40,899 bases of DNA, taken from positions 1 to 40,899 of the forward strand of contig JAUIHW010000035.1 in NCBI GenBank assembly GCA_030431775.1, read 5' to 3'. Below are positions 31,293 to 39,645 of the stretch, in pieces (within the stretch, counting starts at the first letter, position 1; every line of letters begins with the position of its first letter). Below the pieces are notes generated by a model. It was not told where the DNA came from, made no database searches, and saw only the letters and a program-made list of their open reading frames with translations. The stretch is from Gammaproteobacteria bacterium. GTDB lineage: Bacteria; Pseudomonadota; Gammaproteobacteria; Pseudomonadales; JAUIET01. The position numbers and the translations under genes were made by a program.

Positions 31293-32750
31293 CTAGCGCC
31301 GCCACCTCGGGGCAACCATCCGCCGCTTGCCGTCCTCGGTTTTGCGAATTCCCGGTTCATCCAGCTGCTCGCGGTCCCACAGTTCACAAGTTACCTGCTT
31401 GTGCTTCTGGTCCAGGCCTTCGCAGTAATTGCTGTAGCGACAGATAATAACTTCCTCGCCGCAACCGCTGCGGACTTTCTCGAACCAGTCGGGGTCGGCC
31501 AGAGCCTGGCGCGCAAAACCGACAATATCGGCTTTGTCATCCTGCAGTAGCTGTTCAGCTTGCTTAAAGCTGTAGATGCCACCGGCCAGAATTACCGGGG
31601 TGTTTAAATTATGCGCCTGCAGATGTGCGCGGATCTGGGCGACTGGCGAGATGTTCCGACCGAACGGGCCCTGTTCATCAGAAATATAAGACGGCATGCA
31701 TTCGTAACCGCTGCGTCCGGTGTATGGGTAGGCGGCCCAACCCACTTTGGGTTGCTTGGCGTCATCAAATTTTCCGCCGCGCGACAGAGACAGGAAATCC
31801 ATTCCCGCCGTGGCAAAGCGCTCGGCAAAGTAGCAAGCGTCGTCAACTCGGTTACCGCCTTCAATGATTTCATCGCTGAGGTAACGGCAACCAACCGCAA
31901 ACTGCCCCGAAGTGGCCGCACGTACTGCCTGGTAAACTTCCAACGGCAGCTTAACGCGGTTTTCACGCGCACCGCCGTAGCCATCGTCGCGGATATTGGT
32001 TGCCGACAGAAAGCTTGCCATTGTATAGGCGTGCGCGTAATGCAGCTCCACGCCGTCAAAGCCGGCCTGCTCGGCGCGGCGAGCAGCGTCGGAAAACAGC
32101 TGAGGCAGGCGTTTGGGCAATTCGGCAATCACTGGTATGTGGGTGTCGGTAACGCGTTCCCGGTAACCGTGATTCAGGTCTTCCCATTCCTTGGGCGACA
32201 GAACCCTCTGCAGCGCCTCGTCATCCAGGCCAAGCAATCGCTCGCGCACGCCTGCATCATCCGCGTCACCCAGCTCAAGCGCTGCTCGGTGAGCGTCAGT
32301 AATTGTAAGGAAACGCTGCAGGAACTTCTCGCGTTCCGGGCGACGGCGTATGGTCAGAAAATCGATCAGTTGAATCAGCAGGCGAGTTTGGCCACCACTC
32401 GCTTCCCGCACAGCGTCCGCCAGTTTACGCAAACCGGCAATGTAGCGGTCATCTCCAATGCGCAGTAGCGGGCCACTGGGAATATCACGAATACCCGTGG
32501 CCTCGACCACGATCGCCCCAGGTTTACCCTCGGCAAAGCGCTGATACCACTGCAGCACGTCTTCGGTGACTTCACCTTCTTCATTGGAGCGCCACGGCAC
32601 CATCGCCGGTATCCAGGTACGCTGCTCAAGACGCATCGGGCCCACGTCTAATGGCCTAAACAGCTGGCTTTGAGCGGCTGTTTCTGCGTTGGGCCAGTCG
32701 TCTTCAACAGCGGTGTACTTTATTCGTTCAGCAGGTTTCCACATAGCCAT
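31293..32750 (-). CDS. Old Yellow Enzyme-like NADH:flavin oxidoreductase
   Basis: 485 residues, an FMN TIM barrel. Recognisable parts are LFRPLDVGPMRLEQRTWIPAM near the N-terminus, FDGVELHYAHAYTMASFLS (about 230-248; the usual HGAHGYL is replaced by HYAHAYT), NIRDDGYGG, and the phosphate-binding ILAGGIYSFKQAE region. A C-terminal ICRYSNYCEGLDQKHKQVTC segment resembles the iron-sulfur-linked cysteines of longer OYE relatives but is incomplete. An insertion of about 60 residues (about 140-205) is unusual. The protein should reduce an activated double bond using NAD(P)H. It stands as a single gene, convergent with the operon. The start is ATG 32750, with a second ATG two codons later. Confidence 0.85.
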   Translation of the reverse strand: MAMWKPAERIKYTAVEDDWPNAETAAQSQLFRPLDVGPMRLEQRTWIPAMVPWRSNEEGEVTEDVLQWYQRFAEGKPGAIVVEATGIRDIPSGPLLRIGDDRYIAGLRKLADAVREASGGQTRLLIQLIDFLTIRRRPEREKFLQRFLTITDAHRAALELGDADDAGVRERLLGLDDEALQRVLSPKEWEDLNHGYRERVTDTHIPVIAELPKRLPQLFSDAARRAEQAGFDGVELHYAHAYTMASFLSATNIRDDGYGGARENRVKLPLEVYQAVRAATSGQFAVGCRYLSDEIIEGGNRVDDACYFAERFATAGMDFLSLSRGGKFDDAKQPKVGWAAYPYTGRSGYECMPSYISDEQGPFGRNISPVAQIRAHLQAHNLNTPVILAGGIYSFKQAEQLLQDDKADIVGFARQALADPDWFEKVRSGCGEEVIICRYSNYCEGLDQKHKQVTCELWDREQLDEPGIRKTEDGKRRMVAPRWRR

Positions 32751-32895
32751 GATTCCCGTTGTTCACCCACAGTATACCGCAAATTATTTTAAGTTTAAAA
32801 TATTTTTCAGTGTGGATTGCTGGTGACAATCTTAAAATGAACTCCAGCGCTTACATCTCCAGGCAGAGAAAAATCTGGTGTTAGGATAAGCAAAT

Positions 32896-34674
32896 TTAGT
32901 GCTCAGACAGGCGTTCTTTCTCCAGAACGATATAGGCTTTTATCTGCTGGCGTAAAAGCTCCAGCGGCAGCGCGCCCTCGGCCAGCACTGCATCGTGAAA
33001 GCCGCGTATATCAAACTGCTCTCCCAATGCCGATTCCGCCTGCTGGCGCAGCTCCCAGAGCGTTAATTCACCAACCTTGTACGCCAGAGCCTGCCCGGGC
33101 CAGGCGATGTAACGGTCTACTTCGGTGCGCACATTGTGCTCGGATAAAGCGGTATTAGTTGCCAGGTATTCAATCGCCTGCTCACGGCTCCAGCCACTGG
33201 CATGCAGCCCTGTGTCGATCACCAGCCGGCAGGCCCGCCACATTTCATAGGACAGACGGCCGAAATGTTCATAAGGTGTGGTGTAAACACCCATCTCCAC
33301 ACCCAGTTTCTCAGCGTATAAGCCCCAGCCTTCACCAAAGGCATGCGGGTAAAAGTCGCGCCTGAAAGCCGGCACATTTTCCAGTTCCAGCGCCAATGCG
33401 GCCTGCAGATGATGACCCGGCACCGCTTCGTGCAAAGTCAGCGCCGGCAGTTGATACAGAGGCCGTGTGTCCAGTGCGTAGGTATTCACCCAATACTGCC
33501 CGCCGATACTTGCAGAAAGCGCCGCGCCTACATAGCGCCCGGTCGTATAATTGGGTGCCACCTCATCCGGCACCGGTTCCACCGAGTAAGGTTGACGTGG
33601 CAACTTGCCAAAATAGCCTGGCAAACGCCCATCGATGTCCTTGGCCAACCACGCCGCATGCGCCAGCAGTTGCCTGGGCGTACGCGCATAGAACTGCTGA
33701 TCAGTCCGCAGGAATGCCAGGAATTCCCTAAAGTTACCCGTGAAGTCCGTCTGTTCAATCACGGCCTGCATTTCCTGGCGAATACGGCTAACCTCTCGAA
33801 TACCCAGGGCATGAATATCATCCGGCCTGGCATCATCCAGCGAGGTGTAAAAGCGAACCAGCGCCTGATAATAGGCATTGCCTTCTGGCCAATGCGAGGC
33901 ACCGACCAAACGCATGGCGCCTGGCAGGTACTCATTCTTCATGAACGCAGCTGCCTGGGCAAAGCTGGGTGCCAGATTTTCACGAAACAATCGCTCTGCT
34001 TCGCGCTGTATGCTTGCCCGCTGTGAACTGGAAAACGCTTCAGGAAATTGCAGAAAAGGCTGGTACAAAGGATGAGACTCAAGCTCGCCCAGTTGCAATA
34101 CCTCAAAAGAATCGATAATGCCCGGCAGAATGGCTTGTGGCTGCGTGAAGCCTTCCTCCAGTCCCAGGCGCATATTGGCGATGTTCTGCGCGAAATACTC
34201 GGGTAAGGCTTTCAGGCGCTGCAGATACGCCTGATAATCATCGTGTGTACGAAACGGTGTTTCACGAACGATATACAGCAGGGCCTGATGAAAACCGTAA
34301 TCTGAAAGGATCGGCATACGCCAGCTGCGAAACTCAGCGAGCGCTATTCGGTGATCGAGAATAAACGCCAGCAAATCTGCGTTGATTTGATTGCTTGCGC
34401 TTAGTGCATCACGTGAAATACGCCGCAGGCGGCGGGCGAACTGTCGGGCTGCTTGCAATCGCCGTCGCTGGTCCGCATCTGCAACCTGCGGCAAACGATG
34501 ATTATAATCGTGTACCCCGTTGGCAGTTGCCCGCAACGGGTCTTCATAGAGCTCGTGGTCCCAATAGTCTTGCGCCAGCTGCAGCAGCTCGGCATTCGCG
34601 TCGGCAATCACCTTCGGAGCCGACAGAAAAAACAGGCCAAGCAGCGCAATATACCAGGCCATTAATTTCGTCAC
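32896..34674 (-). CDS. DUF885 family exported metallopeptidase-like protein
   Basis: 592 residues. An N-terminal signal peptide (about 1-24, ending VIADA) sends it to the periplasm or envelope. The zinc motif HEAVPGHH is at 415-422, with the second-shell glutamate in FGEGWGLYAE about 28 residues later; both define the DUF885 family, distantly related to M2/M3/M32-type gluzincin peptidases. Most of the chain is helical. It probably cleaves small peptides or amide bonds outside the cytoplasm, but few members have been tested. A glutathione-S-transferase stub ends 6 bp upstream of its start on the same strand. Confidence 0.88.
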   Translation of the reverse strand: MTKLMAWYIALLGLFFLSAPKVIADANAELLQLAQDYWDHELYEDPLRATANGVHDYNHRLPQVADADQRRRLQAARQFARRLRRISRDALSASNQINADLLAFILDHRIALAEFRSWRMPILSDYGFHQALLYIVRETPFRTHDDYQAYLQRLKALPEYFAQNIANMRLGLEEGFTQPQAILPGIIDSFEVLQLGELESHPLYQPFLQFPEAFSSSQRASIQREAERLFRENLAPSFAQAAAFMKNEYLPGAMRLVGASHWPEGNAYYQALVRFYTSLDDARPDDIHALGIREVSRIRQEMQAVIEQTDFTGNFREFLAFLRTDQQFYARTPRQLLAHAAWLAKDIDGRLPGYFGKLPRQPYSVEPVPDEVAPNYTTGRYVGAALSASIGGQYWVNTYALDTRPLYQLPALTLHEAVPGHHLQAALALELENVPAFRRDFYPHAFGEGWGLYAEKLGVEMGVYTTPYEHFGRLSYEMWRACRLVIDTGLHASGWSREQAIEYLATNTALSEHNVRTEVDRYIAWPGQALAYKVGELTLWELRQQAESALGEQFDIRGFHDAVLAEGALPLELLRQQIKAYIVLEKERLSEH

Positions 34675-34680
34675 CGCTGT

Positions 34681-34857
34681 TTACTCCAGGATGAGCCTTA
34701 AGATTCGGCAGGATGAAGACTCGACTGCGCCAAAGTGATCCTGGCAGTTTTCTTCACCCATGATATCAACACCCTGGGTTTCAATATCCAGACCTTTTTC
34801 CTGGACATACAGGCGCCCAATACGCGCGTTGGGGCCAATCGAATGGTAGCGCTTCAC
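34681..34857 (-). pseudogene. Glutathione S-transferase N-terminal stub
   Basis: A 58-codon minus-strand frame with an ideal AGGAGG ribosome-binding site six bases before a GTG start. It reads like the first 40 residues of a GST thioredoxin domain: KRYHSIGPNARIGRLYVQEK, then GLDIETQGVDIMGEENCQD. At that point normal GSTs continue with an F-L-x-x-N-P-x-G-x-x-P segment, but here the sequence turns into unrelated residues and stops (RILRLILE, TAA at 34683-34681). It is most likely the remains of a deletion that removed about 80% of the gene. It is too short for gene-finder thresholds and fills the gap between the MFS and DUF885 genes. The GST call is by pattern and moderately sure. Confidence 0.65.
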
Positions 34858-34919
34858 TTCCTGCCTCCTGGCTTTACCAGCATGCTAACTGAGCGGTTGG
34901 GCGAGCACAACCGGCTGAA

Positions 34920-36152
34920 TCAGCGCGAGCTCCGACCGCTGCGCATCAAAAACAGACTCACCAGAACCAGAGCCAGTGCAGCCGACAGGACATAAAAAAC
35001 GCCCACATAACTACCGCTGAGGTCGAAATGCCGCCCGGCCAGCCAGGGCCCGAGCAGGGAAAATGGCAGCATTATAGCCATGTGCAAGCCGCTGATTCTG
35101 CCGAGCTCAGTTTCCCTGAAATAGACGCTGTTAATATAGGGTATTAAGGGGATGAACAGCCCATTGGTGAAGCCCATCAGTAACATACAGCCGTAGAGCA
35201 CTGCAATATCTGTGTTAGTGGCCAGCACCAGCCAGGCCAGCATCTGAGCAAGCGCCAAGGCACCGGCAAGCCGACGAATCACTGGCTGAACACGGTCGGA
35301 CACAATGGCAAGACACAGCTTGCCGATAAGGCCTGCAACGCCCATGCTGGCCATCAAGCCGGCGGCAGTCTGGCGACTCAAATCGATACTGAGAAAATGG
35401 GGCACCATCACCACTGTGATCAAAGACATTGCTGACATCACCAGCGCTGTCACCAGGCCCATGAGCCAGAAATTTGGGTTTTTAGAGAAGTGCGTAGGGC
35501 CTTTCTGGGATTGTTCCGTACCGGCACTGTTGTCCGGTGGATTATCTTGTCTGGCCGTGGCAACGGGTACCTGTCTCGGAGGCTCTTTTACCACGAACAA
35601 GGCCGTAACAAAAACCCCAAACGCCACCCCACAGCCCAACACCATTAAGCTGCTGCGCCAGGCATAACGATCCAGCAGTTCCGCAGTCAGCAAGGGCAAT
35701 ACCACAGAGGCAACACTGACCCCAATGGCCGCGACTGCGAGGGCCCGCGCACGATCTGCCGAGTAGGCTCGCACAATCAGTAAATTGCAAACCAGCGGCC
35801 CGTAGCACACTACTCCCAAGGAAAACACTATAAAACCTATTACTAAGTTGCCGAATTCATCAGCCTGCGACACCAGCGTCAAGCCACTACCCGCCAGAAC
35901 GGCACCCAGCATAAGCACGGGTCGCAGCGGCGAGCGATCAATAACCGCCCCAACCAGCGGCGAGGCAATCGCGCTCAGTAACAGCAGTAATGCTAAACCC
36001 AGATTGACGGTGGCGAAGTCTTTACCAAAGGTCTCTGCAACCGGGTTAACAAAAAAACCATAAACGCCGATCAGCCCCATACCGAGTGCTTGCAGTAACA
36101 GGCCGGCCAGTGCTGTTTTCCAGTAAACCAAGGAGATGTTCGGTAGAGGCAT
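34920..36152 (-). CDS. MFS transporter (OFA/monocarboxylate-like)
   Basis: 410 residues and about 12 hydrophobic helices from ATG 36152 (PLPNISLVYWKTALAG). A start at 36239 would add a charged 29-residue leader not typical of the family. Features include GVYGFFVNPVAETFG after helix 1, SPLVGAVIDRSPLRPVL (the loop 2-3 motif), and a long charged central loop with DNPPDNSAGTEQSQKG. The arrangement resembles oxalate/formate and monocarboxylate MFS members that import or exchange organic acids. It ends in a basic tail. No ribosome-binding site is clear. A 28-bp near-perfect palindrome lies about 115 bp upstream. Confidence 0.85.
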   Translation of the reverse strand: MPLPNISLVYWKTALAGLLLQALGMGLIGVYGFFVNPVAETFGKDFATVNLGLALLLLLSAIASPLVGAVIDRSPLRPVLMLGAVLAGSGLTLVSQADEFGNLVIGFIVFSLGVVCYGPLVCNLLIVRAYSADRARALAVAAIGVSVASVVLPLLTAELLDRYAWRSSLMVLGCGVAFGVFVTALFVVKEPPRQVPVATARQDNPPDNSAGTEQSQKGPTHFSKNPNFWLMGLVTALVMSAMSLITVVMVPHFLSIDLSRQTAAGLMASMGVAGLIGKLCLAIVSDRVQPVIRRLAGALALAQMLAWLVLATNTDIAVLYGCMLLMGFTNGLFIPLIPYINSVYFRETELGRISGLHMAIMLPFSLLGPWLAGRHFDLSGSYVGVFYVLSAALALVLVSLFLMRSGRSSR

Positions 36153-36265
36153 GTCAGGGCCGGAGCGAAAAAAGAATGCGCATAATACACCTTCAAGCCA
36201 GCTGCGCGACCATCGCGACCCTATCTTGCCGCGGCGCAATCATGGCCCACTGGCTGCCTGGCATC

Positions 36266-36293
36266 GGCTTCCACTTGCCGGCAAGTGGAAACC
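36266..36293. promoter_or_regulatory. 28-bp near-perfect palindrome upstream of the MFS gene
   Basis: TTCCACTTGCC followed directly by GGCAAGTGGAA (36269-36290) is a perfect 22-bp palindrome; after one mismatch on each side, GG/CC continues the symmetry to 36266 and 36293. With no spacer it would make a poor RNA hairpin, so a protein-binding operator for the MFS gene is the better guess. No regulator gene is next to it. Confidence 0.5.
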
Positions 36294-36323
36294 TTTGATT
36301 GAGGTCAACCGCGGACTAAGGCG

Positions 36324-36463
36324 TTCAACCAATAAAAACTTTCACGAAGGTAAAAGACGCAGGCCGCGCGAGCGAAAATGACTAGCCATAGGCGACGGCA
36401 TTTTTGTGAGTAAGGGCACCGCGGAGCGGCCCAGTCACGCAGTGAGAGTTTTTATTGGTTGAA
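36324..36463 (+). repeat. Structured repeat, full copy 4
   Basis: A 96-nt core (36346-36441) is closed by 22-bp arms, 36324-36345 and 36442-36463, complementary at 21 of 22 positions with the one exception a G-T pair. The arms (TTCAACCAATAAAAACTTTCAC on the left, its complement on the right) do not resemble those of copies 2 or 3. Inner stems: CGAAAATG/CATTTTTG (36373-36380 with 36399-36406) and CCGC-GGA-GCGG (36419-36429). The copy lies between the MFS gene's upstream region and the end of the small membrane gene, about 5 kb from copies 1-3 and in the opposite orientation to copy 2. Confidence 0.88.
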
Positions 36464-36531
36464 GGTCTGTGCCAATGGCACCCAATGCCTGTGGCACCCA
36501 ACAAAGCATCCACCGCCGGACTCCCGCCACG

Positions 36532-36957
36532 CTAGTCGTATTGCCCATCCAAGGCACGCAATGCGTCCCAGAAGTCATAGGCGATCAGGGCAATGGAAAT
36601 CGGCATGGATGCCATGATCATGATGCCGAATACTATATCATCGCGAAACGCCATAACGGCGATCTGAATCAACAACAGAATGGAGGAATACAAAGTAAAT
36701 TTGGTGAAATGCGCGAGGTACCGCTGCAGTTTATCGTCCAAGTTGGTGCGAGTGTAGGATAATTCAAACGCTCCGATAATGGCCGCCGCCATTAAAAAGC
36801 CCATCAGCGAGATAACCGATTCCTGGTATTCCTTATCGAGCTCAGACATCGGCCCAATACTGATGGGTGTGTATACCCCGCCATAGAGCAGTAGTACCAA
36901 CACATATTTCACGCCCAGTTCGGACATCATTTGTTTACGAGTCAGTGATATATTCAT
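36532..36957 (-). CDS. Small membrane protein of unknown family (about four helices)
   Basis: 141 residues with hydrophobic helices around YVLVLLLYGGVYTPI, LMGFLMAAAIIGAFE, LYSSILLLIQIAVMAF and IVFGIMIMASMPISIALIAY; a charged segment (TRTNLDDKLQRYLAHFTK) sits between helices 2 and 3. I do not recognise the family. The length, an ATG start, codon use like its neighbours and the lack of any better frame support a real gene. It stands alone: the next minus-strand gene upstream ends 298 bp away. Function is unknown. Confidence 0.65.
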   Translation of the reverse strand: MNISLTRKQMMSELGVKYVLVLLLYGGVYTPISIGPMSELDKEYQESVISLMGFLMAAAIIGAFELSYTRTNLDDKLQRYLAHFTKFTLYSSILLLIQIAVMAFRDDIVFGIMIMASMPISIALIAYDFWDALRALDGQYD

Positions 36958-37255
36958 GATTGTTCACCATTTTTATTAAACTTCCTAAAGTCAACTAGCA
37001 ACGAAAACCGGGTAAGCGCCAGCCCTTGTCAAAAACAGGGCTAATATTTATCGTTAGATCAGGAACGATTTTTTCCGGTTTTTATTACTATCTGCGATTA
37101 ACAATATTTTTTTTAGTCCAAAGTAAAAGGAGACAACGCGAAATGAGCAGTTATAATTAAAACACTGGTGGCGACACCAGACCACTGTCGATTGAGACGG
37201 CGCAGCGCCCAAGCAAGCCCGGCTTCTTGGGCGTTCCTTTGCCCGCAAACGACCT
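36958..37255. other. Gap upstream of the small membrane gene
   Basis: No gene recognised. The left part (36958-37140) is A+T-rich and probably holds the promoter of the minus-strand membrane gene, though no clear box pair stands out. The right part contains the stable hairpin at 37206-37233. A minus-strand frame at 37054-37392 overlaps the end of the FAH gene and is not credible. Confidence 0.4.
37206..37233 (-). terminator. Stable hairpin 23 nt after the FAH-family gene
   Basis: CGCCCAAG (37206-37213) pairs with CTTGGGCG (37226-37233); after a one-base bulge AAGC pairs with GCTT around a CCG loop, so about 12 pairs in 28 bases. It follows the stop of the FAH-family gene closely, as a terminator would. 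On the minus strand there is no T-run after the stem, so it is not a textbook intrinsic terminator. Confidence 0.4.
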
Positions 37256-38233
37256 TCAGTCAACCACAACCACAGTATTTCGTTGTGTGCCGAGGTCAAC
37301 ATAGCCGTCAGCGCTCTTGATGGACAACTCCAGCTTATCACCAGCCTGAAGATAACTATTTTGCTCCAGCTGGCTGCGACGAACTTTGTCACGGCGTTTG
37401 ATACTGTTTTTCAAATTGGTCATTATCGCCCAGCCAGTTTTCCGTGACATCTTAAAAACCACGCCACCTGGCGTGCCGGTCAGCAGGCAGTCTCCCGCAC
37501 GCATTGCCATAAAACTTGCGAGTTGGGTCAAACTGGCCGGCGGTTTGCTAATCATATTTGAGGTCAATGCGTGCTGGCGCAACTCTCCATTTACTTTAAG
37601 TGTTAGGTCAAGACTGTACAGCTGGGCGAAATCCTCTGGATCCATGATGTACAGAACCGGACCTGCCGGGCAAAAGCTTGGCTGGCTTTTACTGCGGAAC
37701 CACTGCAAACCAGGGGAACCAAACTGCAGATCACGGGCTGAAACATCGTTGCATATGACCAAACCACCAACGTAATCCGCGAGGTTGTCATCAGTCACCG
37801 TAGTACCGATTGGTAAGTTGTGTCGCAACACTAGCCCAAGCTCTATTTCGTAATCCAGCAACTGGCAATCTACTGGGCGCACAATGCAATCGTTGGGTGC
37901 GCTTAAGGACGAGCTTGCCTTGGCAAAGAATAACAGCTCCTCCTGTTGTTGTTGCTTGGCTCCTGTCTCCTCCACATGCTCGGCATAATTCAGCCCTTGG
38001 CAAATAATCTGAATGTCTGCGGACAAAGGTGCTTGCAAGGTAACATCATTGATGTCGATCGCGATTTCGCTTAGTGCGCCGTCAAAAGAATCTCGTCTGT
38101 CAAAATACAGTGCCATAACATCGCGGTGAGAATTGGTGGCAAGTGCCAATGGATAAACACTCGACTCGCGAAGAACTCCCCAATGCATGGAATCGCTTTC
38201 CGTGGTGATAAATCTGACCAGAGCCGTTCCCAT
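37256..38233 (-). CDS. Fumarylacetoacetate hydrolase (FAH) family protein
   Basis: 325 residues. The family core is present: QGLNYAEHVEE (substrate lid start, about 78-88), LDYEIELGLV with the two metal-binding glutamates (about 127-136), VGGLVICNDVSARDLQ with the third ligand, and LLTGTPGGV near the C-terminus. FAH-family enzymes hydrolyse or decarboxylate beta-diketo acids, typically late in aromatic ring breakdown. That fits a window with an aromatic hydroxylase, though the two genes are 24 kb apart. An insertion of about 25 basic residues near 270-290 (NLKNSIKRRDKVRRSQLEQ) is unusual for the family. ATG start; no overlap with neighbours. Confidence 0.88.
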   Translation of the reverse strand: MGTALVRFITTESDSMHWGVLRESSVYPLALATNSHRDVMALYFDRRDSFDGALSEIAIDINDVTLQAPLSADIQIICQGLNYAEHVEETGAKQQQQEELLFFAKASSSLSAPNDCIVRPVDCQLLDYEIELGLVLRHNLPIGTTVTDDNLADYVGGLVICNDVSARDLQFGSPGLQWFRSKSQPSFCPAGPVLYIMDPEDFAQLYSLDLTLKVNGELRQHALTSNMISKPPASLTQLASFMAMRAGDCLLTGTPGGVVFKMSRKTGWAIMTNLKNSIKRRDKVRRSQLEQNSYLQAGDKLELSIKSADGYVDLGTQRNTVVVVD

Positions 38234-38316
38234 TATTGTTCCTTTCTGAGTGGTTGCTATTGTGAATCAGTCGCCAAACGTTACGGTAGCAAATCTACGA
38301 GGGCCTTGTATGTGCA

Positions 38317-39579
38317 CTACTCAGTGCCGTCACAATGTATCTCAACCCGTCGGTTTAAAGAACGCCCCGCTTCGTCATCGTTGCTGGCAATCGGGCGCCT
38401 CTCCCCTATTCCAGCTGCCTGCAATCTGTTTTCATCGATACCGCGCACCACCAGTGCCTGGATGACGGATTGTGCGCGACGCAGCGAGAGATCATCATTG
38501 TAGGCTTGGCTACCTTCGCTGGATGTATGCCCCTCCACACGGATGGCCTGTTCTGCAGGCAGCTTATTCAAGCCGTTTTGCAATTGATCGATCAGTGTGT
38601 AGGAATCTGGCGTAATGCGCGATGAGTCATAAGCAAATTGAATACCGTGCAATACCGCCCCGCAAGCCAGTGTTGCCGGTTCAAAATCAGTACAGCGTGT
38701 CTTCAGCGTTGAGTCCGGGCTGCCTTCCAGCAGCCGAAAGGGCGCGCCATTGGTCGATCGCATGCCGCGCAGAACACCTTCTCCATCCACCATTAACACA
38801 AACAGACTGTGAACACCGCTGTCTGTGGTTTGGCCAGTTGCCCGCAGCACATTGCCGCTGACGGTTCCGCTCAACTCGCCGCTTAGGTCATAACACCCAC
38901 TTACAGCTGCCTGGTCTTGCATCAATTCCATTTTTACGCCGCGCCCTTTCCAGCGACCGGTAAAGTTGTCAGCCAACTGGACTGGCTGCTGCTCACCGTT
39001 GCCGATCAACTCGCTGAATTCAAAAAATGTTTTACTGGACTGGATATCAAGCCCTCCGTAAAGAATCAACTTTATCCATTTCACTGGCCAACTGTTAACC
39101 ATATTCATCTCGGTAAACTGCCCTGGCTTCACATGGGCTTGTAATTGCACGTCGGCTAGTCGGCCGAAATTACTCTCTTCGGCTCGGTCTGGAACGTAGC
39201 GATCCGCGCCGTAAATCACTACTGTTCCAAAAAAAGTCTGGCTTGGACTGGGCGTTTCCCAGACATTGGGAATTTTAAAGCCACTGAATGTGGTCAGCGC
39301 TGGAAGCTCGTATATGATTTCAAGTCGAGTGGCAGAGTCACCCGGACGTCGGTTCAGAATGAACGGAGTGTGAGAACCATCAATGGCTTTAACTGCCTGC
39401 TCGAAGCCAACTCGCAGTTGCTCGCCCGTCTCGGAAATTGCCACCGGTATAACGCCCTGTGACAAGCTCAGCAAATTCGGTACATCCTTCGTTGCCGGCT
39501 CATCAGCGCGCGATGAGACAGCTGCAAACACAAGGATTGTGCACATCACCAACAGATGCTGCAGCACACTCTGTTTCAT
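38317..39579 (-). CDS. OmpA-domain protein with lipocalin-like middle and unknown N-terminal domain
   Basis: 420 residues from ATG 39579, chosen because it opens a clean signal peptide (KQSVLQHLLVMCTILVFAAVSSRA); an upstream in-frame start at 39621 adds a non-signal leader. Residues about 30-200 form a beta-rich domain of a kind I cannot name, loosely like a discoidin-type sandwich. About 205-290 (FTGRWKGRGVKMEL onward) looks like a small lipocalin-like barrel. The C-terminal ~115 residues are an OmpA/MotB peptidoglycan-binding domain: IQFAYDSSRITPDS, VEGHTSSEGSQAYND, LSLRRAQSV and NRRVEIH. It should sit in the periplasm attached to peptidoglycan and bind an unknown ligand. It is a single gene, 84 bp from the FAH gene. 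Confidence 0.8.
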   Translation of the reverse strand: MKQSVLQHLLVMCTILVFAAVSSRADEPATKDVPNLLSLSQGVIPVAISETGEQLRVGFEQAVKAIDGSHTPFILNRRPGDSATRLEIIYELPALTTFSGFKIPNVWETPSPSQTFFGTVVIYGADRYVPDRAEESNFGRLADVQLQAHVKPGQFTEMNMVNSWPVKWIKLILYGGLDIQSSKTFFEFSELIGNGEQQPVQLADNFTGRWKGRGVKMELMQDQAAVSGCYDLSGELSGTVSGNVLRATGQTTDSGVHSLFVLMVDGEGVLRGMRSTNGAPFRLLEGSPDSTLKTRCTDFEPATLACGAVLHGIQFAYDSSRITPDSYTLIDQLQNGLNKLPAEQAIRVEGHTSSEGSQAYNDDLSLRRAQSVIQALVVRGIDENRLQAAGIGERRPIASNDDEAGRSLNRRVEIHCDGTE

Positions 39580-39645
39580 AACCTGGACCCTTTTGGCGCA
39601 ATATTCGCCGTGCGCCTGCATTCTAACAAAAATCGCGTGCCAGAC

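Noticed and set aside
31611-32468. 285-codon plus-strand frame opposite the OYE-like gene
   Set aside because: Shadow of a well-supported flavoenzyme; the composition is typical of antisense translation.
36469-36762. 97-codon plus-strand frame opposite the small membrane gene
   Set aside because: The minus-strand alternative has clear membrane helices and a longer frame; this one has no plausible start context.
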